Positions 49,161 through 60,460 of a DNA stretch of 64,000 nt are shown piece by piece (position 1 is the stretch's first letter; each line of letters begins with the position of its first letter). Both the position numbers and the translations under genes were made by a program. The notes below the pieces were generated by a model. It made no database searches. It was not told the origin of the DNA and was given only the letters and a program-made list of their open reading frames with translations. Source of the stretch: Melieria omissa (Eukaryota; Arthropoda; Insecta; Diptera; Ulidiidae); assembly GCA_963971225.1 (NCBI GenBank), contig OZ020269.1, positions 93,496,865-93,560,864 of the forward strand, written 5' to 3'.

Positions 49161-49626
49161 CAGTGCAAGCTCGGTATTCGCGACTACCCATTATCGCGAC
49201 GACCCGGTTATCGCGACGGCTTGGTTTTTATCATTGCAGGTTCTATAATCGCGACAGTTTGCGAAAAACGGGTTCTATTTTCGCGACTTTCATCTGTTTT
49301 TTTTTAATTGTATTACAATGTCTATAACCAAAAATGGGAAATCTCCGTATTTTCGTATATTAACCTTTTTGGATTTTGAAGCTGACAGCAGCACTATATG
49401 AACTACGTGATTCAGTTGTTATTTTAAAAAATAATTTGCCAAAAAAACAACTCAAAATCTTCAATTTCTTTAAAAATTTTTAAAATGTAAATATATCAAT
49501 AACAACATTCTAATTTCAAAAATTACATAACATTTTTCAGTAAAAATTTGGGTTCTATTATCGCGAAAATTCGGTTTTCGCGACAGGTCTGGTTTTTAAT
49601 TAGTCGCGAAAATCGAGCTTGCACTG
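49161..49626. mobile_element. TA-flanked MITE with repeated TATCGCGAC motif
   Basis: Starts CAGTGCAAGCTCGGTATTCG and ends TCGAGCTTGCACTG, with TA on each side. The motif ATYCGCGAC/ATCGCGAC is repeated about five times just inside the left end and, inverted or varied, about four times inside the right end. The CAG start and TA target resemble pogo-type elements. There is no open frame of note. Confidence 0.85.
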
Positions 49627-49689
49627 TAGTAAGGAAGTGATCCTCTTTTTATCTGTGCTACAGTAAAGAAATTCAGGTTTATATATATA

Positions 49690-50259
49690 CACCTAAGTCT
49701 GTTTTTACACGGTAGATTGGTTCCAGAAGAAGCCGTGTAAAAAAAAACCGTGTAAAAAAAGACATTGATCGTATACAAAAATGGGTGATTTGTTCCTAAT
49801 CTCTAAAACCTATTAAAATTTCTTTACCAAACACGTCTTATTGCATTGACAGTTCACAAAATATTAACACGTTTCAATTGCTCTGACCAGTAAATTTTAT
49901 TGTATGCACATAAAGGGAATTCCCCTAAATTAGTGCTATTCATATTTGCTTTGACCAGTAAAAATTGCTTGTACGCGCTAAAAGGGAATTCACTTAAATC
50001 TTTAAGCTAGTGTTCGCAAACTATCGATAGCACTATCGATACTATCGATGGTTTCAGACTTTTTTCTTTCATAAATACTTTTTTGTGATATGAACATACT
50101 TCGCAAAAATTAAATTTGACAAAAAAAATTTAAGTACATAAAATTTCAAATCGTGCTAAATGGAATAAAATCGTGTAAAAAAATTAAAAATATTCAATTT
50201 TCAAACCGTGTTATATCAAAACTGTGTAAAAAAAGACCGTGTAAAAACAGACTTAGGTG
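49690..50259. mobile_element. TA-flanked MITE with 25-bp perfect inverted repeats and repeated CCGTGTAAAA motif
   Basis: Starts CACCTAAGTCTGTTTTTACA and ends with the exact complement, with TA on each side. CCGTGTAAAAA occurs twice after the left end and again near 50160-50240, so the subterminal regions repeat one motif. Three ATCGAT cores cluster at 50022-50049. Only 61 bp separate it from the preceding element, and both share the design of the element at 40577-40813. Confidence 0.9.
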
Positions 50260-50479
50260 TAATTAGATTTGAATGAATGTGAGGAGGAGCTGGAAATATA
50301 ACTTATGAATAAAATTCCTTCAGCGCTTAGTCTTAGTAATGCATTTTAGCTAATATATTCTGAGTCATTTACTTCTCTGCTTTGTTAGGTTAATAATATG
50401 TGAAATATTTAAAAATCTTATGCCATTTGATGAACCTAAAGCATTTTTTACGAATTTCAAAAATCGCTTGCATACTCAT

Positions 50480-50940
50480 ACAGATTGTTAAATATTTCAC
50501 TAAGATGTGTAAACTTAAAGTGAGAAGGATTTAAAATCATTTTTTATGAAAAAAAAATGAAATAACAAATAATAAATAAAATAATAAATAACATTGAATA
50601 AATTTTTAATACAATAATAAATCGCAAAAAAATATATTGTGCTAAAACTTTTTAAGTTTAAATTCTGTTTATTAACTTGAAACTGTACTTAATTCTTATA
50701 CAGATCAATCAGAATAGATAGTCATCCTATAGATATCATTAAATATTTCACTAGCATATGTAAACGTGAAGTGAGAAGGATTTAAAACCTTTTTCTATGG
50801 AAAAATGAAATAACATTTGGCTGACATTTTAAATTTTTTAATTTTTAAAATTTATACTTTTTATTAAAAAAAAATAGTTTTGAATCCTTCTCATTTCACG
50901 TTTACTTATCTTAGTGAAATATTGAACGATTTCTATAAAA
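50480..50940. repeat. direct and inverted repeat cluster
   Basis: The block AAATATTTCACTA-GTAAAC-GTGAGAAGGATTTAAAA occurs at about 50490-50537 and again at about 50741-50789. It is present in inverted form at about 50878-50930 (TTGAATCCTTCTCATTTCAC, GTTTAC, CTTAGTGAAATATT). The last two can form a ~50-bp imperfect stem. Confidence 0.65.
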
Positions 50941-51632
50941 TGAATATCTATTTAAACTTTGATCACCAACTTAAAACTGGACTAAATTCTCATCCAGATT
51001 AATCAGATTGACATAATCAACTTAAATAGTCATTCCATTCTTGTAAAGATTTATGCACTCTGCAAAGAAGAAAGTATAATAAAATAGATGTGATTGATTT
51101 ACTGATTGCTAAAGCCAAATTAGCTTACAAAAACTTTTCGAAAATACGAAGTATTTTTAAAAAGCATTACAAGTTAGTACACTTTATTTGGATTCTTTTA
51201 AAAACTCAAAAAGTTCATAAAACTGTAATCAAAGTTTTGTAAACTTTGCGTGAATTTTAAAGCCCACCAAACCAAGAAATCTCGATTTGGATTTTGGCTG
51301 TATTTATTTATTTGACTGTATTTATTTATTTATTTGATTTGTATTTATTTTCATTATACAAAAGGATTTACTACAGATTTACGGCAGTTTAAAATAAATA
51401 TTTCGGAAATCATTGTTCATTACAAATTTGCATTGAAATATTCTAATATTTACATAAATTCACTTGGAAATTTCTTATTGGGGTTTTGTTTCTTTCAACT
51501 CTCCGCTTTCAGTAATAACAAGTGTTCTCTACACAAAACCGAGTCTCCACACTCAGCTGATTTTATTTGTGTTGCTCTTATCACTACGTTTAATTTTGTT
51601 TTATACTTAATACAAGTTTCTGTTGCACTAAA

Positions 51633-52770
51633 ATGTTGCGCACTATACATAAAATACTCAAAAGTGTAAGAATATATAAATTAAACGAATATTTACTTAG
51701 CTATTACATACATTTCATAGAATATTAAAGCGGTCGCTGTCCTGGCGCCGGTCGCCACTCCAAGCCGGCTGCTGTGCACCGAAGTGCGGCAAAGCGATGG
51801 CGTACGCGAGATTATACTCAACGAATCCAAGGCGAGGAACTCGCTCTCGTTGGCCATGATGGAGTCCATACGCTGCGAGCTGAACAGGGATGTAAATGAC
51901 GAGGAGCTGCGCTGCATTGTGCTGTCATCCACAGGGCCGGTTTGGTCGGCGGGGCACAATCTCAAAGAACTGGTCTGTGGAATCAACTGCTGCTGCCTAT
52001 AAGTGTGCTAACGTGTGTTGCTTACAGGCCAAGGCAACAGATGGTGGTGTGGAAATTTTCAGCAAACTCACAGAAATCATAATGGACATCTATAAGCTGC
52101 CAGTGCCGGTCATAGCCAAAGTGAATGGACTTGCAGCTGCTGCTGGCTGTCAGCTAGTAGCCTCATGTGATATGGTGGTCTGCTCTGACAAGAGCAGCTT
52201 CTCTACGCCGGGGTAGATGTTGTCAAGCAATTTGTGTTCTGCTTTTTTAAATGTTGACACTTTTTTGTTTGTAGAGCGAATTTTGGTATATTTTGCAGTA
52301 CACCTGGCATTGCCATAGCACGTGTAATGCCACGCCTCAAATCGGCATATATGGTTATGACAGGTTTGCCAATAAGTGCACAGGAGGCTTATGCGGCAGG
52401 TAATTGATAGAAGTTTGTTTATTAAATTTTATTATTTGTACTATTTGTGTTTTTGTAGGTCTGGCCAGTGTTGTAGTGCCCGAGGCTGAGCTGGATGCTG
52501 AAATGCTTAAGATTACCGGTGCCATTAAAAGCAAAAGTCGCGCTGTGATTGCATTGGGAAAGCGCTTCTACTACCAACAGCTGGGCATGAATATTAAAGA
52601 TGCCTATTCTGCTGGACAAGAGGTTGCGTCATTTGCATTTTCAATTGAAACACTGTTTGAATGTATTATGGGCTTTTTAGGTAATGGTGAAGAATATCTG
52701 CTTGGCCGATGGACAGGAGGGTCTCAAAAGCTTTGTGGAGAAGCGCAAGCCCAAATGGACGAACCAGTAG
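51633..52770 (+). CDS. enoyl-CoA hydratase domain-containing protein 3-like, mitochondrial
   Basis: Crotonase-fold protein, probable orthologue of Drosophila CG6984 and vertebrate ECHDC3. Exons: 51633-51665, 51721-51972, 52028-52212, 52275-52399, 52459-52622, 52681-52770; introns are 55-62 bp, GT-AG, in phase, total 282 aa. The first exon gives MLRTIHKILKS, and the basic, acid-free start fits a mitochondrial presequence. Crotonase motifs follow: EIILNESKARNSLS near the N-terminus, oxyanion-hole WSAGHNLKEL, then VNGLAAAAGCQLVASCDMVV and the TPGANFGIFCSTPG region. The C-terminus ADGQEGLKSFVEKRKPKWTN is recovered only by splicing at 52622/52681. Both glutamates that catalyse hydration in classical enoyl-CoA hydratase are replaced (Gln in GCQL, Gly in TPGA), so hydratase activity is doubtful. 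The intron 2 donor is GTCTGT, weak but in frame. Convergent with GstS1. Confidence 0.93.
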
Positions 52771-55023
52771 ATAGCGCTGTGTTGCTTTAGAGAACTCTTG
52801 CATTTATTTTGAACTCAACAACTTCATATTCTTTGGTTATATGAACGTAAAACATCTTATTATTATTGTCCTTGACTGCTGTACATGTTAATGTGCCTTA
52901 AAAATTGTTGAATATATTTTTATAATTGGTTTATGTCAATTTTAACATTTATGTAATGCTGAATGCATTTAATGCAGTAATAAGTCACACTTAAAAATGA
53001 TAGAAAATGGAATGAAAGTAATGAAATTAAAAGAGCTTTATGTTGCACTTAGAAAATTATCTAATATCTACAAAATGTATAGAAACAAGTTGAAAGGTCT
53101 CTGACTAATTTAAATTACTTTTTATTGTCATTTTTGTTATAATGAAGAAATAATAATTTATATTAATATCCGCATTCTGAGAACTGTATAAATAAAGAGA
53201 ACTGTATAATAAATATATATAAAGTTTATACTATAAACAATGTGAGCTTAGTTCATCCAAAAGTAAAAGCATTTTAATAGTTTGTATTTTCTTTATTGTT
53301 TTTATTATGGTCTCTTAATAAAATTTACAATATAAGAAAATTCATTACAATTTATTGTAGTTATCTACAATTGTAGTTAAATTGTAATATTGTTGCGAAA
53401 TTTGTTGTAGCTGTTGTTGCTTTTGCTCGCTGATGTATGTGACTGTTAATGGTGTAACTGTTGTTGCTTTTGTAGGCAATTGTAAACAAATTAAGCAAGT
53501 TATATGTGATTTTGCAATTGTTCAATGTTAGAATTTTACCATTGCAATGCAACAATGGCACTTAACGTTAACACACTTTGTGTGTTTATACAAAATTACA
53601 CAAACAATACGCCTGTGTACAAATGGTAGCTTGTTACGTGTACACATTGTTGTTGCGTCTGTGTAATTCTATAAATTGTAAATTGTTGTTGATATCATTG
53701 CGAATGTTGTCTGATCGCTTATTGAAATTGTGAGTCTTTTTTATTTATTTTTTTTTTTTGCTTTTGTCGAAATGTGTTTTTCGATTTTTTGCCAAATGTG
53801 TACAATGAGCATTTGAATGGTGTTTGTTGCATAGAACTGTTGTTTCTTTGTTGTTTTACATTGTTGCAATTGTTAATTGTTGAACTCATATTAGATCGGC
53901 GCTGTTGTTGATCTCACATCGTTGCTGTTCTGTTGATGTTGATTGTGATGGTGAGTGCTGTTTTATATGTTTTGTATGATTTGTTGTTGTTCGTATGTAG
54001 TGAAAATTAAAGTACAATTTAAATGTTAAATATTAGCAGTAAGTTGTTGGAAGCTTAACGCAATGAATAAGAACAAGTATATATATATTTAACTGTATTA
54101 TAAGGATATGTGGAAGCTTGAACTGTATTATTCGTAAGTAATATTATTTCCTTTAAGAATTATGTCGCCTTCTAACTGGACTATCTGTTGCTAAGCGCTA
54201 AGCAAAACTCGTGAAACTCTATGTTTGGCCAAAATTGTGGCTGAACTGTGGACGAAATAAAATTTCAGTATTCAGTTGAAACGAATGCAAAGAGAATTGT
54301 CCAATGGTCAATGAGCCATCAAATTGGGCCGTTATGTGCTAAAATAACAGCAAATAAATCATGCTCTCTTATAAAATAGTTGCGATAAGTTGAGCGTTTG
54401 CTGGGCGCATAGACAAATGGAATACCAAACACAAAAACATTTCATCATGCAGAGCACTTCGTTATGGCTAATTTTGACTGGCTGAATTTCCCGCCATTTC
54501 CCCGCTGCCATTTCAATACAAAAAAAAATATCTAAATAATTAGTTTTCTTTAAAGAAATAACCTATACGTATTGGTAAATAATAGTTATGCAATTTTAGT
54601 TGAAATTAAAAGTAGTATTTCTTGCTTTAATTAAAATGGTAGTTTTAGTTTAGTTTATTATTACAAAAAAGGAACAAAATGTTATGCAATTCAATATGTT
54701 TGTTTTATTTCTGTTTATTATTGTTATATTGTTGTGTTTTATGATTCATCATGAAATTCCGTAAAAATTCTAGTTTTTCGTTCATAGTTTATATGAATGC
54801 ATAGTTATTGGATGTTTGGATCTTATGTCATTTCGTGTGTTGTTTGCTTGTTTGCTTTTGCTGTTTGCTGTTGTTGTTCGTGTTTCAGTATTGATTACAT
54901 TTTGGACGTTTGAATGTCTTGCCAAGTGTAAACGATTCCGTTATGCTTGTTTTCGTTTCATTTGATTCTAAGCAAATACGCTGTTTAAGTGCTGTTGTTG
55001 TTGTTGTTAGTTGCGCACATCAT
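52771..55023. other. intergenic, convergent 3' ends
   Basis: Holds the 3' untranslated region of the ECHDC3-like gene (AATAAA near 53191 and 53209) and that of GstS1 on the other strand (AATAAA complement near 54704). 53.3-54.0 kb and 54.8-55.0 kb are rich in TTG/GTTGTT runs. No further gene is supported. Confidence 0.5.
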
Positions 55024-56905
55024 TTAGACTTCAGTGACTGGTCGCTTCTCTATCCAGGCCTTGATTGGTTCAAGAGCGTTGACCGTGTCGACAACAGCTC
55101 GCAGTGCCGGATAGGGTTCCAGCAGATCACGCTTCACCATGTAGTTCATGTAGTCCACAATGCCGGCAAAGTAGACATCGGCCCATGTGAGCTGCAAATA
55201 GAATGAAGGCAATTTCGATATAACATAAATAAGAAGTGGAATTTGAATAAGGATGCGGCACTAGGACCTGGGTATGAAGATGAAGAAAAATGTGAAATTG
55301 TGGTATGATGATGAATGTTTGGACAATTGAATTTTGTTTTTAAAATCTTGAAAATCCTTTCCCAAAATTCTAACTCAATATCTCAACTTCCAGTGCCTCA
55401 GTGCTTCTTGTTGAGAATGTTGAATGCAACAATTGGTTATCTTAGTCGCACCAAACATTAAATAAACTTTTCTTGAACATCTCTTTTTTGTAGTTGGCGT
55501 TATCGATTGCGAGAGAACGATTTGATCAACTTGGTGAATATTTTTTTTTAGTTATTTTTGAGGCATTCTCTGAACCCTGATTCTGACCTTGTTTCATTTA
55601 AATTATATTTCATTGTGGGATATAGAGTGTAAAAAATTCTTATCTCTAAACAGTTGACTGCACGTTCAACATTCGAGAACGATAATATTTTTTTTACGCT
55701 GTTCAATGCTTAACTGCAGTTGAACTCAATGCAATACATTTAGAATGAAAATGGAGTTGTGCACCAGTTGAATATTAAGTTGAATCGAATACAAAATTAT
55801 AGTTCGATATCCGACAGTTTCCAAAAGATGCCCATTTTTTCCTACGTTTTCATCACTTTAACCTCTGAAATTATGCATTTCATTATGAAGCTAATCAATT
55901 CGAATCGCGAAGCAATCACTAGATTCGATGGCGAAATATATTTTCCTGATTAAATTTCAAATTTTTCCAATTAGCAGTTCCGCAGATATGGATCTGTAGG
56001 TCGTTTTGAATAATCGACAAAATCTTTCTAACAGCCAACTATTTTTCTATTTTTCTGTAGGTTTAAAAACAAAGCTCAAGGCTCTAGTTTCAATGCTTCA
56101 TTTTGACTTTAATATGAACAGAATTAGCTGCACTACCCAGGAACTATCAACCATTGTGACGACGCTCAACAACTTTCAAACGCCATTAGACTACCAGCTG
56201 TTAGCTAAGTCTGACAAAACACAATTCCATACCTTGCCCAGTGCAAAGTGTCCATCGTTATCCTTAACAGTCTGCTCCAGTTTCTCCAAATAGAACGGAA
56301 TGACTTCTGTGTTGAGTGTCACCAGCTTCTTCTCTTTGATATCATCCTCCGGTTCATACGAGACGACTGCAATTTCTATATATTAAAAATTCAAGATTAA
56401 TCAAAAACATGAAACATGCAACGTCACACATTGTTCGCTACTTAGACGGAAATCGTTGATGGTATCAACAACAATATCGATTTGTAGATCCTCCCACGGC
56501 GTGACGCCGCACAAGCCAACCGTCTTAGCCAGAAATCGGGCCATCGAAATGCTCTGATGTACACGCTTGCCGTCCACCTCCAGTACCGGCATCTGGCCCA
56601 TGGGCATGGCTGTTGAACAATAGCAAATGATACTTTTTTTTGTAGCAGTTACAATTCCTGGGCAATCACTTACTTGGCTTGAGTGCTGGCCACTCGTCGC
56701 GCGTGACACGCACATCTTCGTACTCAATGCCGCCGTATGCGAACAAAAAACGTAGCGGCTCAGCCAATGCTTTCACATTGAAGTAGAAGAGGGTGTAGGT
56801 GTGCTTGATGGGTTCAGTTGGTGCGTCCGCAGCTGGTGCGGCCTCGCCGCCCTCGGATGGTGGCGCCTCTTCGGTTGGTGGTGGTGCCTGTGCTTCATCG
56901 GCCAT
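55024..56905 (-). CDS. GstS1: glutathione S-transferase, sigma class
   Basis: Cytosolic glutathione transferase; the sigma class in flies conjugates lipid-peroxidation products such as 4-hydroxynonenal and is abundant in flight muscle. Minus-strand exons: 56905-56674, 56609-56442, 56375-56233, 55191-55024; GT-AG, in phase, 236 aa. The N-terminal extension (residues 1-34) is Pro/Ala/Glu-rich, as in Drosophila GstS1 but about 13 residues shorter. The thioredoxin-like domain starts [20 protein letters not shown] with the catalytic tyrosine at residue 41. [19 protein letters not shown] contains the cis-proline glutathione-site motif, and the helical domain ends [18 protein letters not shown] and then [11 protein letters not shown]. 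An acceptor-like CAACAG at 56922 just before the ATG suggests a spliced 5' untranslated exon further upstream. Intron 3 is about 1.0 kb. No defect seen. Confidence 0.97.
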
Positions 56906-58602
56906 TTCTATTTGAGTTTATCTGTTGATGGAGCAAAATGCAGAAAATATATCCTTAATAAAATATTTGCTATTGTCTCTCTTATTGTTGTTGTTCACAA
57001 TCCTTTGAAAATCATTCAAATTGTGAACAAGTGGCTGTCATTGAAGTGACAAATTATGCTTGAAGTATTTTATTTGCTTGTGTGTTGCTGTGTTGGCTAT
57101 GATTGCGAAGAACAACGATCAGGTGATTGTGTAACGGGCTAACGGGTGCGTTCTACAAATGGCAACAAATTTAGCCGAAGTTCATTGATTCTTGTAATAA
57201 CTTGAGAAATAAAATTGTACGAATTTTGAGAAGTCATTATGGGTGCTTGAAACCCAGTTGCTATTTCGATTTCGATTGGATGTTTGATTACATGCATTCA
57301 CTTTGAATGACAGATAAAGTACTTAAAGCACGAAATTAAATTTAACTACGAAATGACTGCGATATGCTATCAATAGGTGTGTGGACTGGCTATATTTTTC
57401 TTTCAGTATTTTTTGAGTTGAAAACGTCAGAGATTAGATTAAATCTTGTGTTCATATTAGTGCGACTGTATAAAATTATTGTGTTGTTTTTCTACAAACG
57501 TAAAACAATTGCAAAAAAAAGAAAGTGTTGTTGTAAACAATGCGTGTATGTTTATTGCTGTATTATATACTTTTACATGTGCCGTTGTATTTATTGTGTT
57601 ATCGCAGTCATTAAAAAAACGTTTTGCAAATATGATTGTGCCACTTTTATTAGACGAACAAGTCAAATAATAAGTACAAAGCGGTAATATTCATTTAGAT
57701 AAGTGCCAAATCTGGCTGTACACGTGGCGACTTTAGCAATAACATTTGATAGAAATAAACCAGGGACCGAAAATAACTGTTATTTTTAAATTTTCAAATC
57801 AAAAAGGCATAACGAAAAATTTGATGGACTTTTTTAAAGGTACCATTATGATTGTAATGGCCTCAGCTTCACGAATATGAAACGCCTTTTAAATTTTAGA
57901 CTTTTACTATAAAAGTTAAAATTAACTTTTATTTTGTGCCTGTTATGATTTCAGGCAAAAAAACCGTTACTTTTGACTTTAATTTTATCGTTAAAAAATA
58001 ACAGTTGTTTTGTGTCTTGTTTTTTCGGTCAAATATACAACTTTTGAGTCAACAATACTTGAAAGTTTTTTTTAACAAACAGACATTTGAGATTGGTTGA
58101 ACTCCCAAAAACGCTTCCGTTAGTGGACCACTGGTCTTTCCAGCTGGTGCTTCAATTTCATGTAATGATCACACACAGCCTTGTCACACACATCCTCATT
58201 ACGTATGTAAAAATCAACAAAAAAAAGTATTCGACTCGACTGATTTGGGTTTGCGGTTGTCAAATTTATCTTTTGAAATTGTAAAACTAAAAAAAGATTT
58301 TTTTTGGACTCATTTCAAACCGACTCGACTTAAAATCGACACGCTGTAATCGCATTGAGGGTAAAAGTTCATGGTGATGATTGTTTATTCCCTGGTCGAA
58401 TCAGTGAGTGGTGTAAATGGTTTAAAAATGGTGGAGACGAGAAGTCAAAAGTAAGAAAATATTGAATTAGTTTGACGATTTTAAGAACATTGTCTTCCAA
58501 GAGTTTATTTAACCGCACAGTGATTCGTTTCATAGAGACAATTAAAAAAATGTCTCAATATTTAACGATTTTGGTGTAATTTGAAATGTAAAACTCTAAC
58601 TT
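56906..58602. other. GstS1 upstream region and spacer
   Basis: The likely location of the GstS1 promoter and first non-coding exon on the minus strand. Short frames near 57360-57690 are A/T-rich and not conserved. No repeats stand out. Confidence 0.4.
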
Positions 58603-59877
58603 CGAAGGCTGCCTTTTATATTTTTTCAATAAGGATGGTCTAGTAAGTTTTGGAAAAATCTGAGCTTGTCATTGAAAAGTTTGTTATTTGTTACCATAAA
58701 CGTGTTTAGAACATTTTGATGTTCAAGCGCTGTTTGTGTTGTTTACACTGACTTGAAAAATTCATCTTAGTCGAAGAATGGATTTAACTTGTAAACATTT
58801 TTGAGCAATAATTTTTTACGATTTCCGAAGTGCATTATATCAACAACAGTGCTTCAATCGCCTTCATTCCGTCTTTAGTGATGAAGCACCAACCCTAAAA
58901 ACAATTTATAACTGGTTTAACGAATTCAAGCGTAGTCGCCGTTCGCTTCAGGACGAATTTCGTGAAGGTCGTCCGAAATCGGTCATTGTGCCAGAAACCA
59001 TCGTTGCTGTGCGTGAACTGATAATGAAAGATCGTCATGTGACATATCGTGAGATAGAGGCATCCTTGGGCATTAGTTACCCAATCGTCCATTCGATATT
59101 GCATGAACATTTAGCTGTCAGAAAGATTTGTTCTCAATGGATCCCGCATAATTGCGCAATCGCTCAAAAAAAGGCTCGTGTCGATTGGTGCCCAGAAATG
59201 ATGGAAAAATTCGATCACAGTACTTCGAAAGACGTTTATAAGATCGTGATAGATGACGCATCATGGATATATGCGTATGAGCCCGAAACAAAATAGCAAT
59301 CGACCGTGTGGGTCCTCCAAGACGAGCTAAATCCCTCAAAAGTTGTTCGGGCACGCAGCACATCGAAGCAAATGGTCGCATGTTTCTTTGGCAAAACTGG
59401 TCATGTGGCTACTGTGCCATTAGAGCAACGTAGAACGGTCAATTCTAAGTGGTACACAACAATTTGTTTGACAGAAGTGTTCAACGAAATACGAAAAACA
59501 ACCGCCGATGCCGAATAATTCTTCACCACGACAATGCGCGCTCTTACACATCGGCTCAAACAACCTTCGGCTTGATCGACCAAAGCATCCATTTAATGGG
59601 TTATCCGCCAAACAGCTCTGACCTAGCACCCAATGACTTCTTTTTATTCCCGCACATAAAAAAAAAATCAGAAGAAGAAGATGCTGCTGAAGCATTCAAA
59701 AACCATGTTTTGGAGGTGTCTCAATCGAAGTGGAAAAAGTGCTACAACAACTGGTTTGAGCGCATGCAAAAGTGTTTAAATTTTCAAGGAGAATACTTTT
59801 AACAGCAATGAAACCATTTTTGATGATAACAAAATGCATTTTTATACTTTTTGAAAAAATATAAAAGGCAACCCTCG
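58603..59877 (+). mobile_element. mariner element, 1275 bp, near full-length
   Basis: Inverted termini CGAAGGCTGCCTTTTATATT (left) and the complement of CGAGGGTTGCCTTTTATATT (right) match at 18 of 20 positions. The right TA target is intact; the left is mutated to TT. The size is normal for mariner. The enclosed transposase gene (58778-59802) is broken, so the copy cannot move by itself. Confidence 0.92.
58778..59802 (+). pseudogene. mariner transposase (D,D34D), broken
   Basis: Would cut and paste the surrounding element at TA sites. In one frame from ATG 58778: helix-turn-helix region (IFYDFRSALYQQQCFNRL, then WFNEFKRSRRSLQDEFREGR), second DNA-binding part (VTYREIEASLGIS), WIPHNCAIAQKKARVDWC, then IDDASWIYAYEPE with the first catalytic Asp. 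After a frame change near 59498, ILHHDNARSYTS gives the second Asp, and PPNSSDLAPNDFFLFP holds the third, exactly 34 residues later. Lesions: TGA about nine codons in (near 58802), TAG at 59294-59296 (probably from Gln), and a one-base deletion near 59498. It ends at 59802, about 340 codons in all, the usual mariner length. Confidence 0.92.
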
Positions 59878-60420
59878 TAATAATATTCCAAAAAATCTGT
59901 GCAAGAAATTAATTAGTGTGTGTGCAAAAGTTGCCCAAAGTCCAAACCTTGTTCACAAAATTTTAAAAAAATTTCCGTCTTTTTAGTCTATTGAGTAAAA
60001 AATCGTAAAAATATGTATGTTAATTAGCAAAAAGTTGCTAAAACTTTCAATATAAATTAAGAATTGATGTGGGCATTGTCGTATTTAATTTTTTGTCAAA
60101 ATTTGTAAAACTGAGGCTTCAATTTCACATTTAATTTAAAATATTTTCCAAAATTAAAAGTTAAAAAATTGGCCAAACTTAGAGGAAAATATCTAAAAAG
60201 TATGTGAAAATGTGTTTTTGGATTTTTTTGTATTTTAAGAATTTTCATGACGAAAATTGCAAATTTAAGTTTTAGGCATCAAACCACAGGTCACCACAAA
60301 TCACATCACATCAAACCACAAAAGTTTACCATACCAAATTAAATGAAAAACAGACCTCGAATCACTGTGCACCGGGCCAAACCTTTACTGTACAATTCTA
60401 TGTTGAAGTTTAAAGCATTT
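59878..60420. other. non-coding, no gene recognised
   Basis: AT-rich sequence with no gene or repeat that I can identify, lying between the mariner copy and a short hairpin. Confidence 0.5.
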
Positions 60421-60460
60421 GCCAAACACGATGAATACGCGCACATTCATCGTGTTTGGC
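60421..60460. repeat. 16-bp perfect palindrome with 8-base loop
   Basis: GCCAAACACGATGAAT (60421-60436), loop ACGCGCAC, then the exact complement (60445-60460). It is not part of a recognised element. Confidence 0.85.

Noticed and set aside
52404..52790. 128-codon plus-strand frame read without splicing
   Set aside because: It reads through intron 5 of the ECHDC3-like gene; splicing 52622 to 52681 restores the conserved C-terminus.
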